Below, one piece after another: positions 37,349 through 48,148 of a DNA stretch of 64,000 bases. The stretch is from Mangifera indica (lineage: Eukaryota > Streptophyta > Magnoliopsida > Sapindales > Anacardiaceae): the NCBI RefSeq assembly GCF_011075055.1, contig NW_025401142.1:62001-126000 (forward strand), given 5' to 3'. A program made the position numbers and the translations under genes. The stretch's first letter is position 1; each line of letters starts with the position of its first letter. The notes beneath the pieces are model-generated. The model ran no database searches. It was given only the letters and a program-made list of their open reading frames with translations, and was not told the origin of the DNA.

Positions 37349-38930
37349 TCAAACCTTCTTTACTTTAAATGTTTTGTCATTCCTCATTGGACACTTTCCA
37401 ACATTATAACTAATAAAAGCACAAAATTTACATTTTAAATGCAATAAATTATCATTCTTTAATAGCCTATATGATTTAACAAAAAGATTATTTCCATTAT
37501 TCCCTAGGCCTTCTTTGTTTAATACACATATTTTAGATGCAAACATCTCATCTAATATTTTTATAGCTATCTTGAATTTTTTTTAAATCTCATTTGAGTT
37601 ACTCACTTTTTAAGCAATGCATCATTTTCACTTCTAAGCTTTTCTAACTCATTTGATGCTAAAATCTTTTTATTTTTAACTAATTCAAGTTCTTCCTTAA
37701 TTTTAGCATGTTCACTAATGAGATTTTCATGATAATTCTTAATGCATGTCAATTGTTTTCTCAAAGATTTATTTTTAGCACACATTCATTTATATTCATC
37801 CATTAAACAATCAAATATTTCTTGCGATTCATTAAAAGAGTAAGAGTTAGAGTTATTACCCTCTTCCTTCGATTCGCTCATTGTCATAAAGCATAGATTG
37901 ACTCTTTCATGCTTTGACTTAATTTCATCACTTGAATTGTCACTCCTGCTCCAAGTGGCTGCAAACACTTTCTTTTTGAGTTTCTTCTCCTTTCTTCTCT
38001 TCATGAGTTGAGGGCATTTTTGTTGGATGTGACTAGGCTTCTTACATTTATAACATATCACTTCATTGTCACTATCCTCCTTGTATTTTGATTTGGAGAA
38101 GTTCTTGCATTTACTTCTTGACAGAAACTTGTTGAATTTCCTTGCAAGAACATTTACACCTTCCTAATCTGTTGAATAATCATGACCATCATTTTCTACC
38201 TTTAAAGTAATATTCTTCTTTGGTTTGATCTCTTCCTCCTTGGGCTTGTTTTTCATCTCAAATGTTTATAAGCTTCCAATAAGCTCATCCATACCCATTT
38301 TACTTAGGTATTTTGATTATTCGATGACAATCACCTTCATATGCCATGATTCCAACAATGATTGAAACATCTTCTTCACAAGCTCAATGGTCTCAAACTT
38401 CTTTTCAAGTCTACTAAGATCATTTATCAAGTTTGAGAACCTCTTCTACCTATTGGTTATAGTTTCTTCTAACTTCATTTCAAATAATTCATACTCTTAG
38501 AAGAGAAGCTTGATTTTGGACTCTTTCACTTGATTTGTACCTCATGAGTGGTTTGAAGGATAGTCTATACCTCTTGAGTTGAGTCTAATGCATAAACTAA
38601 CATATTTATAGCCCTTGCATAAGAAAACACGATTAAATTCGGTTGAGTCTTATGCAAAAAATAACATATTTATAGCCCTTGCATTTAGACTCATCAATTT
38701 TTTATCTTCCTAATTAAAATCTTCTTTATTCTTAGGCAAATTTGTTCTAGGATCCCTAGACACAAAATCACCATTTTCAATGATTTTCCATAACTTATAA
38801 TTTATCGATTGAATATAAAGTTTTATCCTAATTTTGTATTGAGTAAAGTTTGACCCATAAAAAAAATGGTGGTCTCGTAATACTATATCTTTCACCAAAA
38901 ATAGGGGTAGATGTACTAGTCATTTTAAAT
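37349..38930 (-). pseudogene. Copia (Sire-like) gag remnants
   Basis: From the 5' end: DHHFFYGSNFTQYKIRIKLY and LYIQSINYKLWKII (38898-38710), the N-terminal gag motif of this group; a zinc knuckle CYKCKKPSHIQQKC (38055-38014); a coiled-coil Lys/Glu/Leu-rich stretch (37785-37603); a second Cys-rich knuckle-like piece LKCKFCAFISYN with a Lys-rich VKKV end (37546-37349). Frame breaks and stops separate them. After this the element jumps to non-coding 3' sequence. Confidence 0.85.
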
Positions 38931-40210
38931 TCAATTTTAAACTCTAAAATTTGTTAGAATTTATAAACCTAGAGTCTAAGTTTTGATATTAATTGAAAAA
39001 CCTTAAATGACTAATAATCCTATAGGGAAGGTGAATAGGATTATTTAAAACTTTTAAATCAAAATAAAAAATCTTGGGCAAATTTCCAATCAATCATAAT
39101 TTTACAAACAATTAAGAACAAACTATATCCAGGAACTAATCAAAACATGCAACACATATGTAAGCATAAAGAGTGTAAGGAAAAGAAGTGCTTAATAATT
39201 TATAGTGGTTCAAAGCTTTCTCTTCCGAGCCTCTTACATCCATTTCTTCAAACAATCCACTTGAAATTCCACTAGAAAAGAATCTTCTCTTTATAATAAT
39301 TCTCTGAGATTTCATCCACGTTCACTAATTGATCTGGGATCGGACCCGACTTAATAGTTATTTGAGATTTACCCAATTGTTTGAATATAGAAAATCATGT
39401 TTGTGAAATTATCTACAAGACTAATGCAACAAAATGAGCATAAATGTATCTCTTAAGAATTTTGAGTTATAAGCTTATGTGAGAGGAATTGGAGAAGAAA
39501 AAGTATAAGCTTTTTACATTATGTTTTCTAACCTATTCCCTATCCAAGAGTCTCCAATTTATGGTCTTGGGTGGTTGTAATAGCTCAAATAACTATTGAT
39601 TGAGATAATGTATCTATTGAACTTCAATAATGATATTTTGGCCTTAAAAACACGATAGGATGGATATCCTATTTTGAGGGATAGGCATCCTCTTAGACAT
39701 TCCAACTTTGGTGGCTTCGAAATAGTTGTTCAATAGTCAAATTCTTGAAATGCACCATTCTAGGGACGAACATCCCTTTTTCTAAGATAGGGATCTTTTT
39801 TTGCACTTTTAGGATTCAATTCTATAATGCTTCAGACATGAATGAACTAACAGAGGAATAGGTGTCCTAGCCAAGGGAATGGGTGTCCTTGTTCATTTGG
39901 CAAAAAATCTTGAGAGTTTCAAATTTGCAAGGATAGGCATGTGATTAGCAAAGGAATAGGCGTCTCACATTTAGAGACAGGAGTCTCATGTCTAAAAGGT
40001 TGAAAACATAAATTTTACTCGTCTTTCAGTTATAAGAATTTTATACCATGGACTTAATTAGCTTAATAAATATAAATTAACAACTTTAAACTTAGTTTTG
40101 ATATAATCAAAACAGCTAGGGGTCTAACAAAATTAAGTTGAATCCAGACAACTCAATTTATAAGCACAATGCAAGATTGGTGGTTAAAGGCTATGCTAAA
40201 CTAGAATTGA

Positions 40211-40854
40211 CAATTTAAGCTTGAATTTAAGGTCTCTGGCATACCTTAATAAAAATAGTGAAAGATGGGAATGAAGATGAGAAGTATCCCCACAATCTAT
40301 GATGGGGATATAGATGTCTCTTCCCTAGCTTGCTTCATCCCTATCTCACCTTGTTTTGTCTCTGTCCTTGTCCCCATCCCCATCCCCATCCCCGTCCTCG
40401 TCCCTACTCTTTTATGTTAATATCTTTACTTATTGACACATCCATTATAGTTTTAGATTATTATAAATTTGTCACTATTATATAAACTCAAAATCCCATA
40501 ATCTCATTATCTTGTTCTTTCTACCAACACCCCTATCTCATCTTTACCTCTTCAGCTTTCGTTTCTTCTCATCTTTTTCTTCGTAACAATGCAATCACTC
40601 CTATTACATTAAGCATAGGACCATTATTTCTATTTCAATATTACTAAGTTTGCATCAAATTCAACTAACTTTGTTCAATACTTGGTCTAGAATTATTATT
40701 CTCATTATTATTTTCTTAATAAGTCATTTATTCCATAAATTGTTGCAGTCCTGCTCTGTTCTACCAATGTGCAACTAAGACAAGTTTCTTGTTGGTGAAA
40801 GTTATGGTTTATTCTATTTTAAAGTAGTTGAAGCTAATGATAAATGTCTTTTAT
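40211..40854. other. Spacer with a CCCCAT-type simple repeat
   Basis: No gene recognised. CCCCAT/CCCCGT units occur in short tandem at about 40370-40405, with GGGGATA-type sequence upstream (40290-40310). Not telomeric: the unit is six bases of a different sequence and the run is very short. Confidence 0.5.
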
Positions 40855-41145
40855 TTGAATAATATTTAAAATTGACTATACTCACAGTTTTTGTTTAGAT
40901 GCATATGTTATTGATTTGAAACAGTTGACCTATTGTTTCTACATATGATGACATAATATTCTTGTAAGTAGTTTCTGAGCCTTTAGATTTTCAAATTTAA
41001 TTATGTTTTTTGTTGTACATATTAACTTAGTTAGTATATTCTATTTATGACATTTAAAATAGTTGGTTGATTTTAGTTTTTTTTAATATGTTTATTTAGC
41101 ATTTAGCTTTAATGGAATTAAATTTGATTCATGTTTGATCTCCTA
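40855..41145. repeat. Segmental duplication copy B, right part
   Basis: Matches 23145-23430 in copy A in the same orientation (shared TTTGAATAATATTTAAAATTGAC, ATTGTTTCTACATATG and TTTCAAATTTAATTATGTTTT). It marks the right end of the block inserted into copy B. Confidence 0.8.
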
Positions 41146-41154
41146 GGGGTCGTT

Positions 41155-41575
41155 TAGTTCTCAGTAAACAAAAATTATATTGATAGTCTATCTTTGATTA
41201 CTTGTATTAACTTGTTTGATTTATCAGTAATAAAATATTATGGTATTTTTTATTACCAATGGTGATATGATAGATAATATAGGTGGTAATTTAATTGCTA
41301 CCTTCACCTTAGGTGTTAAAAGATTTTGGAGATTATATTGATTTTATTATTATTTATTAATTTTTAAGACAAAAATAACCTCATTTTCAATTAATATAAC
41401 AAGTAATATAAAAAATATTTTATATCCAAAAACATTCAAGTAAAATAATACACTGTTATTATTTTGTTACCTTTAACTAAACATAATAATTATTTTTACC
41501 TATTAAATTTTATTAAATATAGTAATAATTTATTTATACTTAGTAATCTTTTAATTAATACCAAAGGTCTATTTC
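41155..41575. mobile_element. AT-rich MITE, inverted relative to 30805-31255
   Basis: Starts GGGGTCGTTTAGTT. The segment 41210-41350 matches the reverse complement of 31100-31245 (AGTAATAAAATATT, then TTATTACCAATGGTGAT). Same family as the MITE in copy B. Ends approximate. Confidence 0.6.
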
Positions 41576-41990
41576 CCATCTAAGTTTAGCTGTGTTCTAA
41601 AAAAGAAGTATAAAATCCCACCCATCCGTTTAAAATTTTAGTTATGATCAGGGGTAAAATTGTTATTTAATAAAAATTTTAAAAAACTAAAGTTTTATTA
41701 TGTTTGCCCCTCTCAGTTTGAAAATCTCACAATTTCCCTCACCTAAAGTTTGAAAAATCAAAATTTTTTTTCTAGGGTTGCAAACTGTCACTGAAGACAA
41801 CCATCTTTAGTCGTGTTGGCTCTCCCTCTTGGTTTAAATTTCCCTGTCGATCACATGTCAACCACTGACGAAGCTTATTTCATCTTCGTTAGAGTGTTTT
41901 CATCTTGGACAAGGACAATCACCTAATTACTTTCCTTCATTAGGTGTGTCAGTGTCTTATATGGCATCATCAACTTCTTCATCCTCTTTA
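41575..41990 (-). mobile_element. Terminal region of the minus-strand Ulp1 Mutator-like element
   Basis: GGTCTATTTCCCATCTAAG at the left edge and the following 200 bases (including ATAAAATCCCACCC, TTATTTAATAAAAATTTT and the GTTTGCCCCTCTCAGTTTGAAAATCTCAC region) resemble the long terminal repeats of the element at 55846-56704. It adjoins the last protease exon at 41998. Read as the 3' terminus of the minus-strand element. Confidence 0.55.
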
Positions 41991-42984
41991 AGCTAGTGGT
42001 ATATTAGGCAGAGTTGTATACATACAGTTTCTAATCATTGATATCCAAAACGCCATACACTTAATGTTAGTTATCGATGTTCAGTGGAATGAATACCTGC
42101 CAATCAATAAAGAGAAATAAATATAGTTACCATTAACTGTATACCGCAAACGACTTATAGTTGTAAATGAACTTATCAACACTGCTCCATGGTCGAAAGT
42201 ATTCAACGGATTGTAGACATGAGACGCCATTAATTTGATCTAGGAAAAATGATGGCCACTCTATATTTTCACCCAATCGTTTTAACTCATCATAACATTG
42301 TAGGAGAAGTGCTACAAAATGGGTTGAAACAGTCATCCAGTTAATATCTGGAAAAGATGTGTGAAGTATTCCCATAAAGGCTTCAATATGCTATACATAC
42401 AAATAAGTAAGATCGTAAGTTGACAGTGATACCCAATACGAACGAATACAAATGAATGATGCATACTGTGTTTTCTAACCATTGACCCTGATTAATAATT
42501 TGGGCCCATTAGGGTTTGCTCACATACACGGTCATTCCAATTAGTCCCTCGAGGAAGACATATCGGCTGTCAGTATCTGATGCATAACAGTACCACAGTA
42601 AGAACTCATTATAGTCCCTAGCCAATCGTAAGTCAGGTATGGGCTGTTTACTCTTTTTGGCCTTTGTTGGATCTGTGAATGGACTGACAAATTGTTTTCC
42701 TTTCTATAGCATATGATCGAATGCTGACATTTTTTTGGTTATTATTGCCTTTTGAGTAGTTGTATTTCGAGCTTGCTCTTCTTGTTGAACATCATCGTTT
42801 GATGAGTCATCTAACTGAAAAAAAAAAATTATGGTTATTATTATATCATAATACAACTAATTGTAAAAAAAAAAAAGTATAGTTGAGAATAACTTCTACT
42901 GATCCAAATGTTTGAACATAGAAATCCTCAAGTCTCATCATTTGATTATTTAATCAGGATTGGAGTTCCTACATTTTCCCTCGA

Positions 42985-43200
42985 AGCATCAATGTTTGTT
43001 GTTGTCATTACTCATGTATCTCCCTACAAAACGTTGATATTTGTTGTTGCCATATCTTGCATCTCTCCACGAAACATCGATTGCTGCTACTGTCGTTGCT
43101 CTTACATATCCCCATGAAACATTGATACCTATTTTTGCCACTGCTCTTGTAGGTCCCCATGAAACATCGATGCTTATTTTTCCCACTCTTTGCACATCAT
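42985..43200. repeat. Short minisatellite in the Ulp1 element
   Basis: Four to five imperfect units of about 45-55 bases containing GAAACATCGAT and a CTCTTGYAKGTCCCCAT-like block. On the minus strand the units read as repeats such as ISIDVSWGPTRAVA and IGINVSWGYVRAT, so the repeat may be protein-coding within the element gene. Confidence 0.7.
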
Positions 43201-44087
43201 GATAGCGTGTTGGTCTAACTGTTGCTGCATTTAAAAACAGAAGCCTCTTCCATGTTCTATTAAAATCTACTGAAGACAGTTATATAAGACACTACTGTAG
43301 CATGAACTGAGTGCCTTGTAGGCTCATCCTTTTGGTACTCTCGAGGATAAGAAGTATGAGAGATAGACCTCTATGGAGATGATACACGTATATTAGTAGA
43401 GGACCTATATAACTCTCGTGAATGTGTAGTACGAGGGAATGACCCCTATAGAGGAGATGCTTGTTTAGCATGAGATGTCCCTGACACATGAGAAGGGAAA
43501 TCTCATACTAGTAGGGATGCCATAAGGACAAATGAGACTTATGACCTAGCAGCTGATGACTTGAGTGACTGCTTGAAAGGGAATATGATGAATCGACTGG
43601 GCATTATCATTATCGTTAGAATCTGTAGACTCATCATCTGATGATGCCAACAGAGCCTATTCTCCCATAAACTCCAAAGCTCAGAGGTACCACTTAGAGT
43701 TACGTTTAGTCTCAGTCAGACGCAATGCCATTGTAATCCCTTCCTGAAACATGATAAAGGAAATTTATGAAAATGAATGAAATAATGGAGTAAAGAGTGA
43801 ATAATAAAATGTAAATCAACTAATGAACAACTTATTGGAGGAGTGTTCCAAGTTTCGATATGTCATCCTAAGTCGATAATACATTTGTCTTCCACTTCAA
43901 GTTACAAGATATTTGATCATGTGCTTCCAGACAGACATAAGGTGATAGATTATGAATCGTCTCATAAATCCAATACTGTAGAATGTACAATATGAATGGT
44001 AGACACATCAATTGGGCTGGGTCGAATAGAGGCCCGACCTGAAGCATGAAAAAAAACTTATACACGATAAAACCTGGCCTGGTATTG

Positions 44088-44956
44088 TAGAGTGTCGGGC
44101 CAAGCCCATAGGCCTATGGGGCCGGGCCTTGGGCCTTTATATTATACCCATGGGCTAGCCCAACCCGACTCGATGCTGTTTATACAAAAATAAAAATTTT
44201 TACTTTTTTTTTCCTCGCTTCTGCTGCAAGGCAGCAGAAGGTGCAGAAGCAGAATCTGCCTTGCGACAGAAGGTAGAAGAGAAGCAAAAGGAGAAGTAGA
44301 TCTGCTTAATTTTTTTTAAAAAAATTTTTAATTAATTTATTTTTTTCCCTATAAAAACCTACTAAATTTTTCATTTTTACTTTCAATTACAATTATAAAA
44401 TTCTCAAACTTTCAATCTCTCAAACTCTCAATCTTTCAATCTCTCAAACTCTCAATCTCAATTATTTTATTATATTTTTAATCTCATTTTATTTTAATTT
44501 TATCATCACAAAATATTACAAATAGATCTAATATCAAATAAATTCAATAACGACAACTGCTTCCCTTCTTGAGGATCCTTCAAGGCTTCAAGCGGGAGGA
44601 GAAAATCGTAAAATCTGATTCTAATTTCTTATAAAGTGTTACATGGGCCATCTTTTCAAGTTTATATGGCCTATTACAAGCCCATATTCACATGGTAAAA
44701 TTTATTTTAATAAAATGTGCATATCTCTTATGTTTAGTGTCTAATTAAAAATTTCAATTAATTTTTTTTTAAAAGATTGATTAATTGGGCCGACCCGACC
44801 TAATTAAAGCCCATTATTAAATGGGTCGGGCCTTTATATTTCAATAGGTTGGCCTGGCCAAAAGGCTCGTTACTGTTTGGGCCTTAGGCCTGGCCCAGCC
44901 CATTAACCCAATAGGCCGAGCTAGAACAGGCCCGGCCTGACCCATTGACATCTCTA
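44088..44956. mobile_element. hAT-like non-autonomous element, second copy
   Basis: Ends rich in GGCCGGGCC/CCCGGCC; right terminus GACCCATTGACATCTCTA and left TAGAGTGTCGGGCC form an imperfect inverted pair. The interior matches 5293-5958: the CTTCTGC block, TTTTTTTCCCTATAAAAACCTA, CTCAATTATTTTATTATATTTTT and the transposase start remnant (about 44521). It interrupts the minus-strand Ulp1 element between the DUF1985 exon and the LQYWIYETI exon. No clear 8-bp duplication seen; ends approximate. Confidence 0.65.
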
Positions 44957-45771
44957 ATGAACGGGTTAGTATTAATAATTGTAAAGATGAATGTTGACTT
45001 TATTCATTATACAATAATTACCTGGAAAGCAATCGAATATCCCAAAATATTTTAACTAACATATGGGAGCGGACTTCTGTAAGGCGGGTAGTATTCAACA
45101 CAATATTGATATTTGTTATGAATACTCTTCTGCATCGATTTAGTTATTTTATTCCATGTAACCATCTTCTATAGGTACCGACTAAATGCATCTAGATTGT
45201 CTGCTAAATGCAAAAAATTATCAAGTATTCTTGTTCTGTTGTTTGCCCTTAATAATCCCGTAAACGTAAAGTACAGTACTACGAACTTCACTTCATCGTT
45301 ATCATTGTCTTCCCATATTTGATTGTCAACTGTTTGCTCGATCTCCTCATGGGGTAACAACCTGTGAATACAAGGGAAGTATTCCTCTCTCAGTCAAGGC
45401 GTCCCTGTACAATCAACATAGTTGGACACATCGATGTCCTCCCAGAAAATTAGACCACTAATTAGCGCAAACTCTACAGGGCTAAATCGAAACTTAACAC
45501 CATTTATGCTAAACAACATTTCTTTTTCTGGGTTCCCGTGGTTAATTATCCAAAGTAACATCGATTGTATGAAAACAACACTAAACCATAGCTCTGCCAA
45601 ATCTAAGAAGTGTACAAAATAGGTTGTTTGAAAAATATCTCTCTGAGTAAATGTTACTTTATTCCTCAGTATAGTCACAATGTCCATCTTCGTCTGAAGT
45701 GATATGTGCACTTGAAATCTATATGCATCATAGAATCTGTACGCCCCTTCTTGGTAGTTAATTGCAAATTC

Positions 45772-46671
45772 CTGAAAAATATATTAATCCATTAATGTAA
45801 TTAATGAAAGATTAATTAAAGACAATCATTATCAATCAAAGATCAATCAAATAAACTGAATTATCATTATTAAAATATCATGGTTGACATTAACTAATAT
45901 AACATTCAAATAAAACTACTGTCTGTATTTCTTAACTTGTTGGATACTTAAATAAATTTATTATTTAACGAAATATTATTTTTTCTAACAAAATAATATT
46001 TACTCTAACCAAATAAATATGTTTTTAAATATATATTTATTTATATATCACAGTTCATATACCAAGTAGATGTTAAATAACTAACAAGAAATATTTATTA
46101 TTTAACAAAATAATATTTATTTTAAGAAAAAATATTTCTAACAAAATATATATATTTATTTAAATAAAAATTAAATAAAGCCAAAATAAAAATATATGAT
46201 TAAATAAAAAAGTGAATAAGGAAAATAAAGGGGTCGGCGCTAACCCCATTAAGCCAAAATAAAGGGCTGGCGTCGCCAACCCCTTAAAGCAAATTTAAAG
46301 GGAAATTTGCACAGCCAACCCCCCCTCCTCCCAAACTAACCTTCTCACCCAAAATCAATTTTCTGACCGTTTTTTCATTTTTAAAATTGAACCAATTGGT
46401 TAATTAACAATATTGTTAAAATTGCAATATTTAACAATATTTTGATTTATTGTTAAAATTGAAATGATTTAGGCTGAATTCAAATTGAATTAATTTTGGT
46501 ACAACACAATGCATTTATGCTTTTGTTTTATAAGAAACCTCACTTGTTCTCCTGCCATTATTCTGTCTCTACAAATCCAATAAGTTTCGTCAGTCGATTG
46601 CTCATTGAATTTTTTTCGTGCAAAGTATAGATCTCCCTTTTATGGTATGTTTAAGATAGATGTGCTAAAGA

Positions 46672-46744
<73 letters not shown>

Positions 46745-47399
46745 TAAAGATGAATATATCTTCACATGAATACTATTGCACAAATTATTGCATTATCTCT
46801 TTTCTGCAAGTCAAGTTATTCCCTGCAAGATTTTGCAATTTTTAAAATTATTCCCTCCATGCTTCTGCACATTATTCCTTGCAAACTCTCGTGAATATCC
46901 AATTATTTTTTTGTTTTGATTCTTCAGATATATGTAATAATGTATTCTTTGCATATTAACACCAAGTACTTCTTCCATGCGTGCTCTTCATGAGTGGTTT
47001 CTTGGATTATCTTTCTGTGTGCTACTTTTGAAAATTTCGGCTGATAAGATCAATTGAGTTTACAATTTTTATACATTTAATTTAAAAAATTTAAACTCAA
47101 CAATTTTAAATTCACTTGATCTTATCTAACACATAAATATAAATCTTGTTACAAATATTGATACTAAATATCTATATATTTCCTCTCTCCATAGTGCATT
47201 AAAAGTAAGTAATACTATAAACTTAGTTTTGGTTTCTCAATATTGAAGATAAAAACAATTTAGACATCCTATCTTATAAAGTGATAAAAATGTTTAAAAT
47301 ATAAAAAGTGTGGTATAAATGTATACGTGGGCTCAAATAAGGGTAAAAATTTCAATTTCCTGTGTTTTTTCTACGATCAAGCTCAAAGTTAAATTGAGC
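45772..47399. other. Spacer with GC-rich palindromic block and (TA)n run
   Basis: No gene recognised. 46228-46330 contains GGGGTCGGCGCTAACCCC and GGGCTGGCGTCGCCAACCCC in otherwise AT-rich DNA. A (TA)n run of about 66 bases lies at 46676-46742, with TGCTAAAGATGAATATAT on both sides. It may include the 5' end of the minus-strand Ulp1 element; no terminus was found. Confidence 0.45.
46676..46742. repeat. (TA)n microsatellite
   Basis: Uninterrupted TA run flanked on both sides by the same 18-base sequence (46663-46680 and 46742-46760). Confidence 0.95.
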
Positions 47400-48148
47400 A
47401 TGGAGCTATTAACTAATCAGTTGATTTCTCCCATGGCCACTGCAACATATATTATTTCATTCTTATTCTTGATTATGATGCTTGAAGTTGAAGCCAATTT
47501 TATTCACATTCCATCAAAAAACATAGCGGAGGCTCTTCACTCTCCCCTCTCACTAAACACACTTCATGGCCCTCGACTTCTGGCCGTTTCACATTTGGGT
47601 TCTACAAAATAGGCGATGGCTTCTCAGTGGGAACTTGGTTAACCACTAAACCAGATATCACACTAGTTTGGACCTAGGTAGCACGGAAACGGAAACGTGG
47701 AAACGTGGAAACGGAAACGTGAAAACGTATTTTCTTAAAAAAGTAGAAAATGAAAATGTGGGGAAACGTGTAAATATAAAAAATATAGGGTTTTTTTTAT
47801 AAATATGAAATTTTTATAAAAAATACAATAACCTATATTTTAATTAAAAAAATACAACAATTGATTTTTTCCAACCAATTTAAAATAACATATAACAAAA
47901 TAATTTTGTACCAAAAATAAATTACAAATTCAAGTTCTTGAAACATGTATGTATAAATTAAATCAACACTTATATATTCATCTTTTAAAATGGAAAATAA
48001 ACATGTATATAAATCAATATATTTTATCACAATGTAAATAAATCAACCTACAAACTCAATATTATTTCATCAAAATAATAATTTCCAAGGGTCAATATCA
48101 AAGTCATCAAATAAAATATAATAAAAAATTTAAAAAAAAGTAAAATAT

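Larger units (their letters stand above)
33960..40129 (-). mobile_element. Sire-like Ty1/copia retrotransposon, pol deleted
   Basis: Two LTRs on the minus strand: 5' LTR 38994-40129 (1136 bp) and 3' LTR 33960-35652 (1693 bp, longer by one 568-bp tandem duplication). Both run between TGAAAAA and a CCAATA/CTAACA end on the + strand. A degenerate primer site (ATATCAAAACTTAGACTCTAGG when read inward) adjoins the 5' LTR. Gag fragments lie at 37349-38930. Protease, integrase, reverse transcriptase and RNase H are missing. GGGGGAG tracts near 35870-36020 (read on the minus strand) resemble the region before the 3' LTR of this group. The flanks GAATT/AAATT are probably a 5-bp target duplication with one change. 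Confidence 0.85.
32790..40210 (+). mobile_element. Ty1/copia relic split by a MITE and a younger copia element
   Basis: Readable pol pieces in order. Integrase core at 32790-33120 (FDKIFEDRGVEHQLTISYSS, then LERKKKTIMEMAKCTL after a stop). TKAWS motif near 33220, then after a MITE the RKPVG segment (33421). FDENAQWNWEE near 33608. Reverse-transcriptase N-terminus just before 33960 (KVIGRKWIYRI), resumed directly at 40130 (KLNPDNSIYKHNARLVVKG). The sequence between 33960 and 40129 is a separate retrotransposon. Stops and frameshifts are frequent. Pol domains after the reverse-transcriptase start are absent. Confidence 0.85.
41998..45771 (-). pseudogene. DUF1985-Ulp1 (C48 protease) gene of a KAONASHI-like MULE, decayed
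   Basis: Transposon gene of the DUF1985/Ulp1 type. Exon from 45771 to about 45010: DUF1985 homology with FSINGVKFRFSPVEFALISGL, one stop at 45394, then LYFTFTGLL and LADNLDAFSRYL. Next the LQYWIYETI exon (about 44000), separated by an inserted hAT-like element (44088-44956). A repetitive region follows (43000-43200). Then Ulp1 exons: about 42731-42467 (ending GQWLENT), 42390-42145 (HIEAFMGIL, YFRPWSSVD) and 42096-41998 (VFIPLNIDN, catalytic His at 42064-42066, then YGVLDIND). Splice junctions are canonical. Stops flank the His on both sides. Ulp1 enzymes remove SUMO-like modifiers; in these elements the function is unknown. Not functional now. Confidence 0.8.

Noticed and set aside
40370..40405. 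CCCCAT repeats as interstitial telomere
   Set aside because: The plant telomere unit is CCCTAAA; this is a short, different simple repeat.
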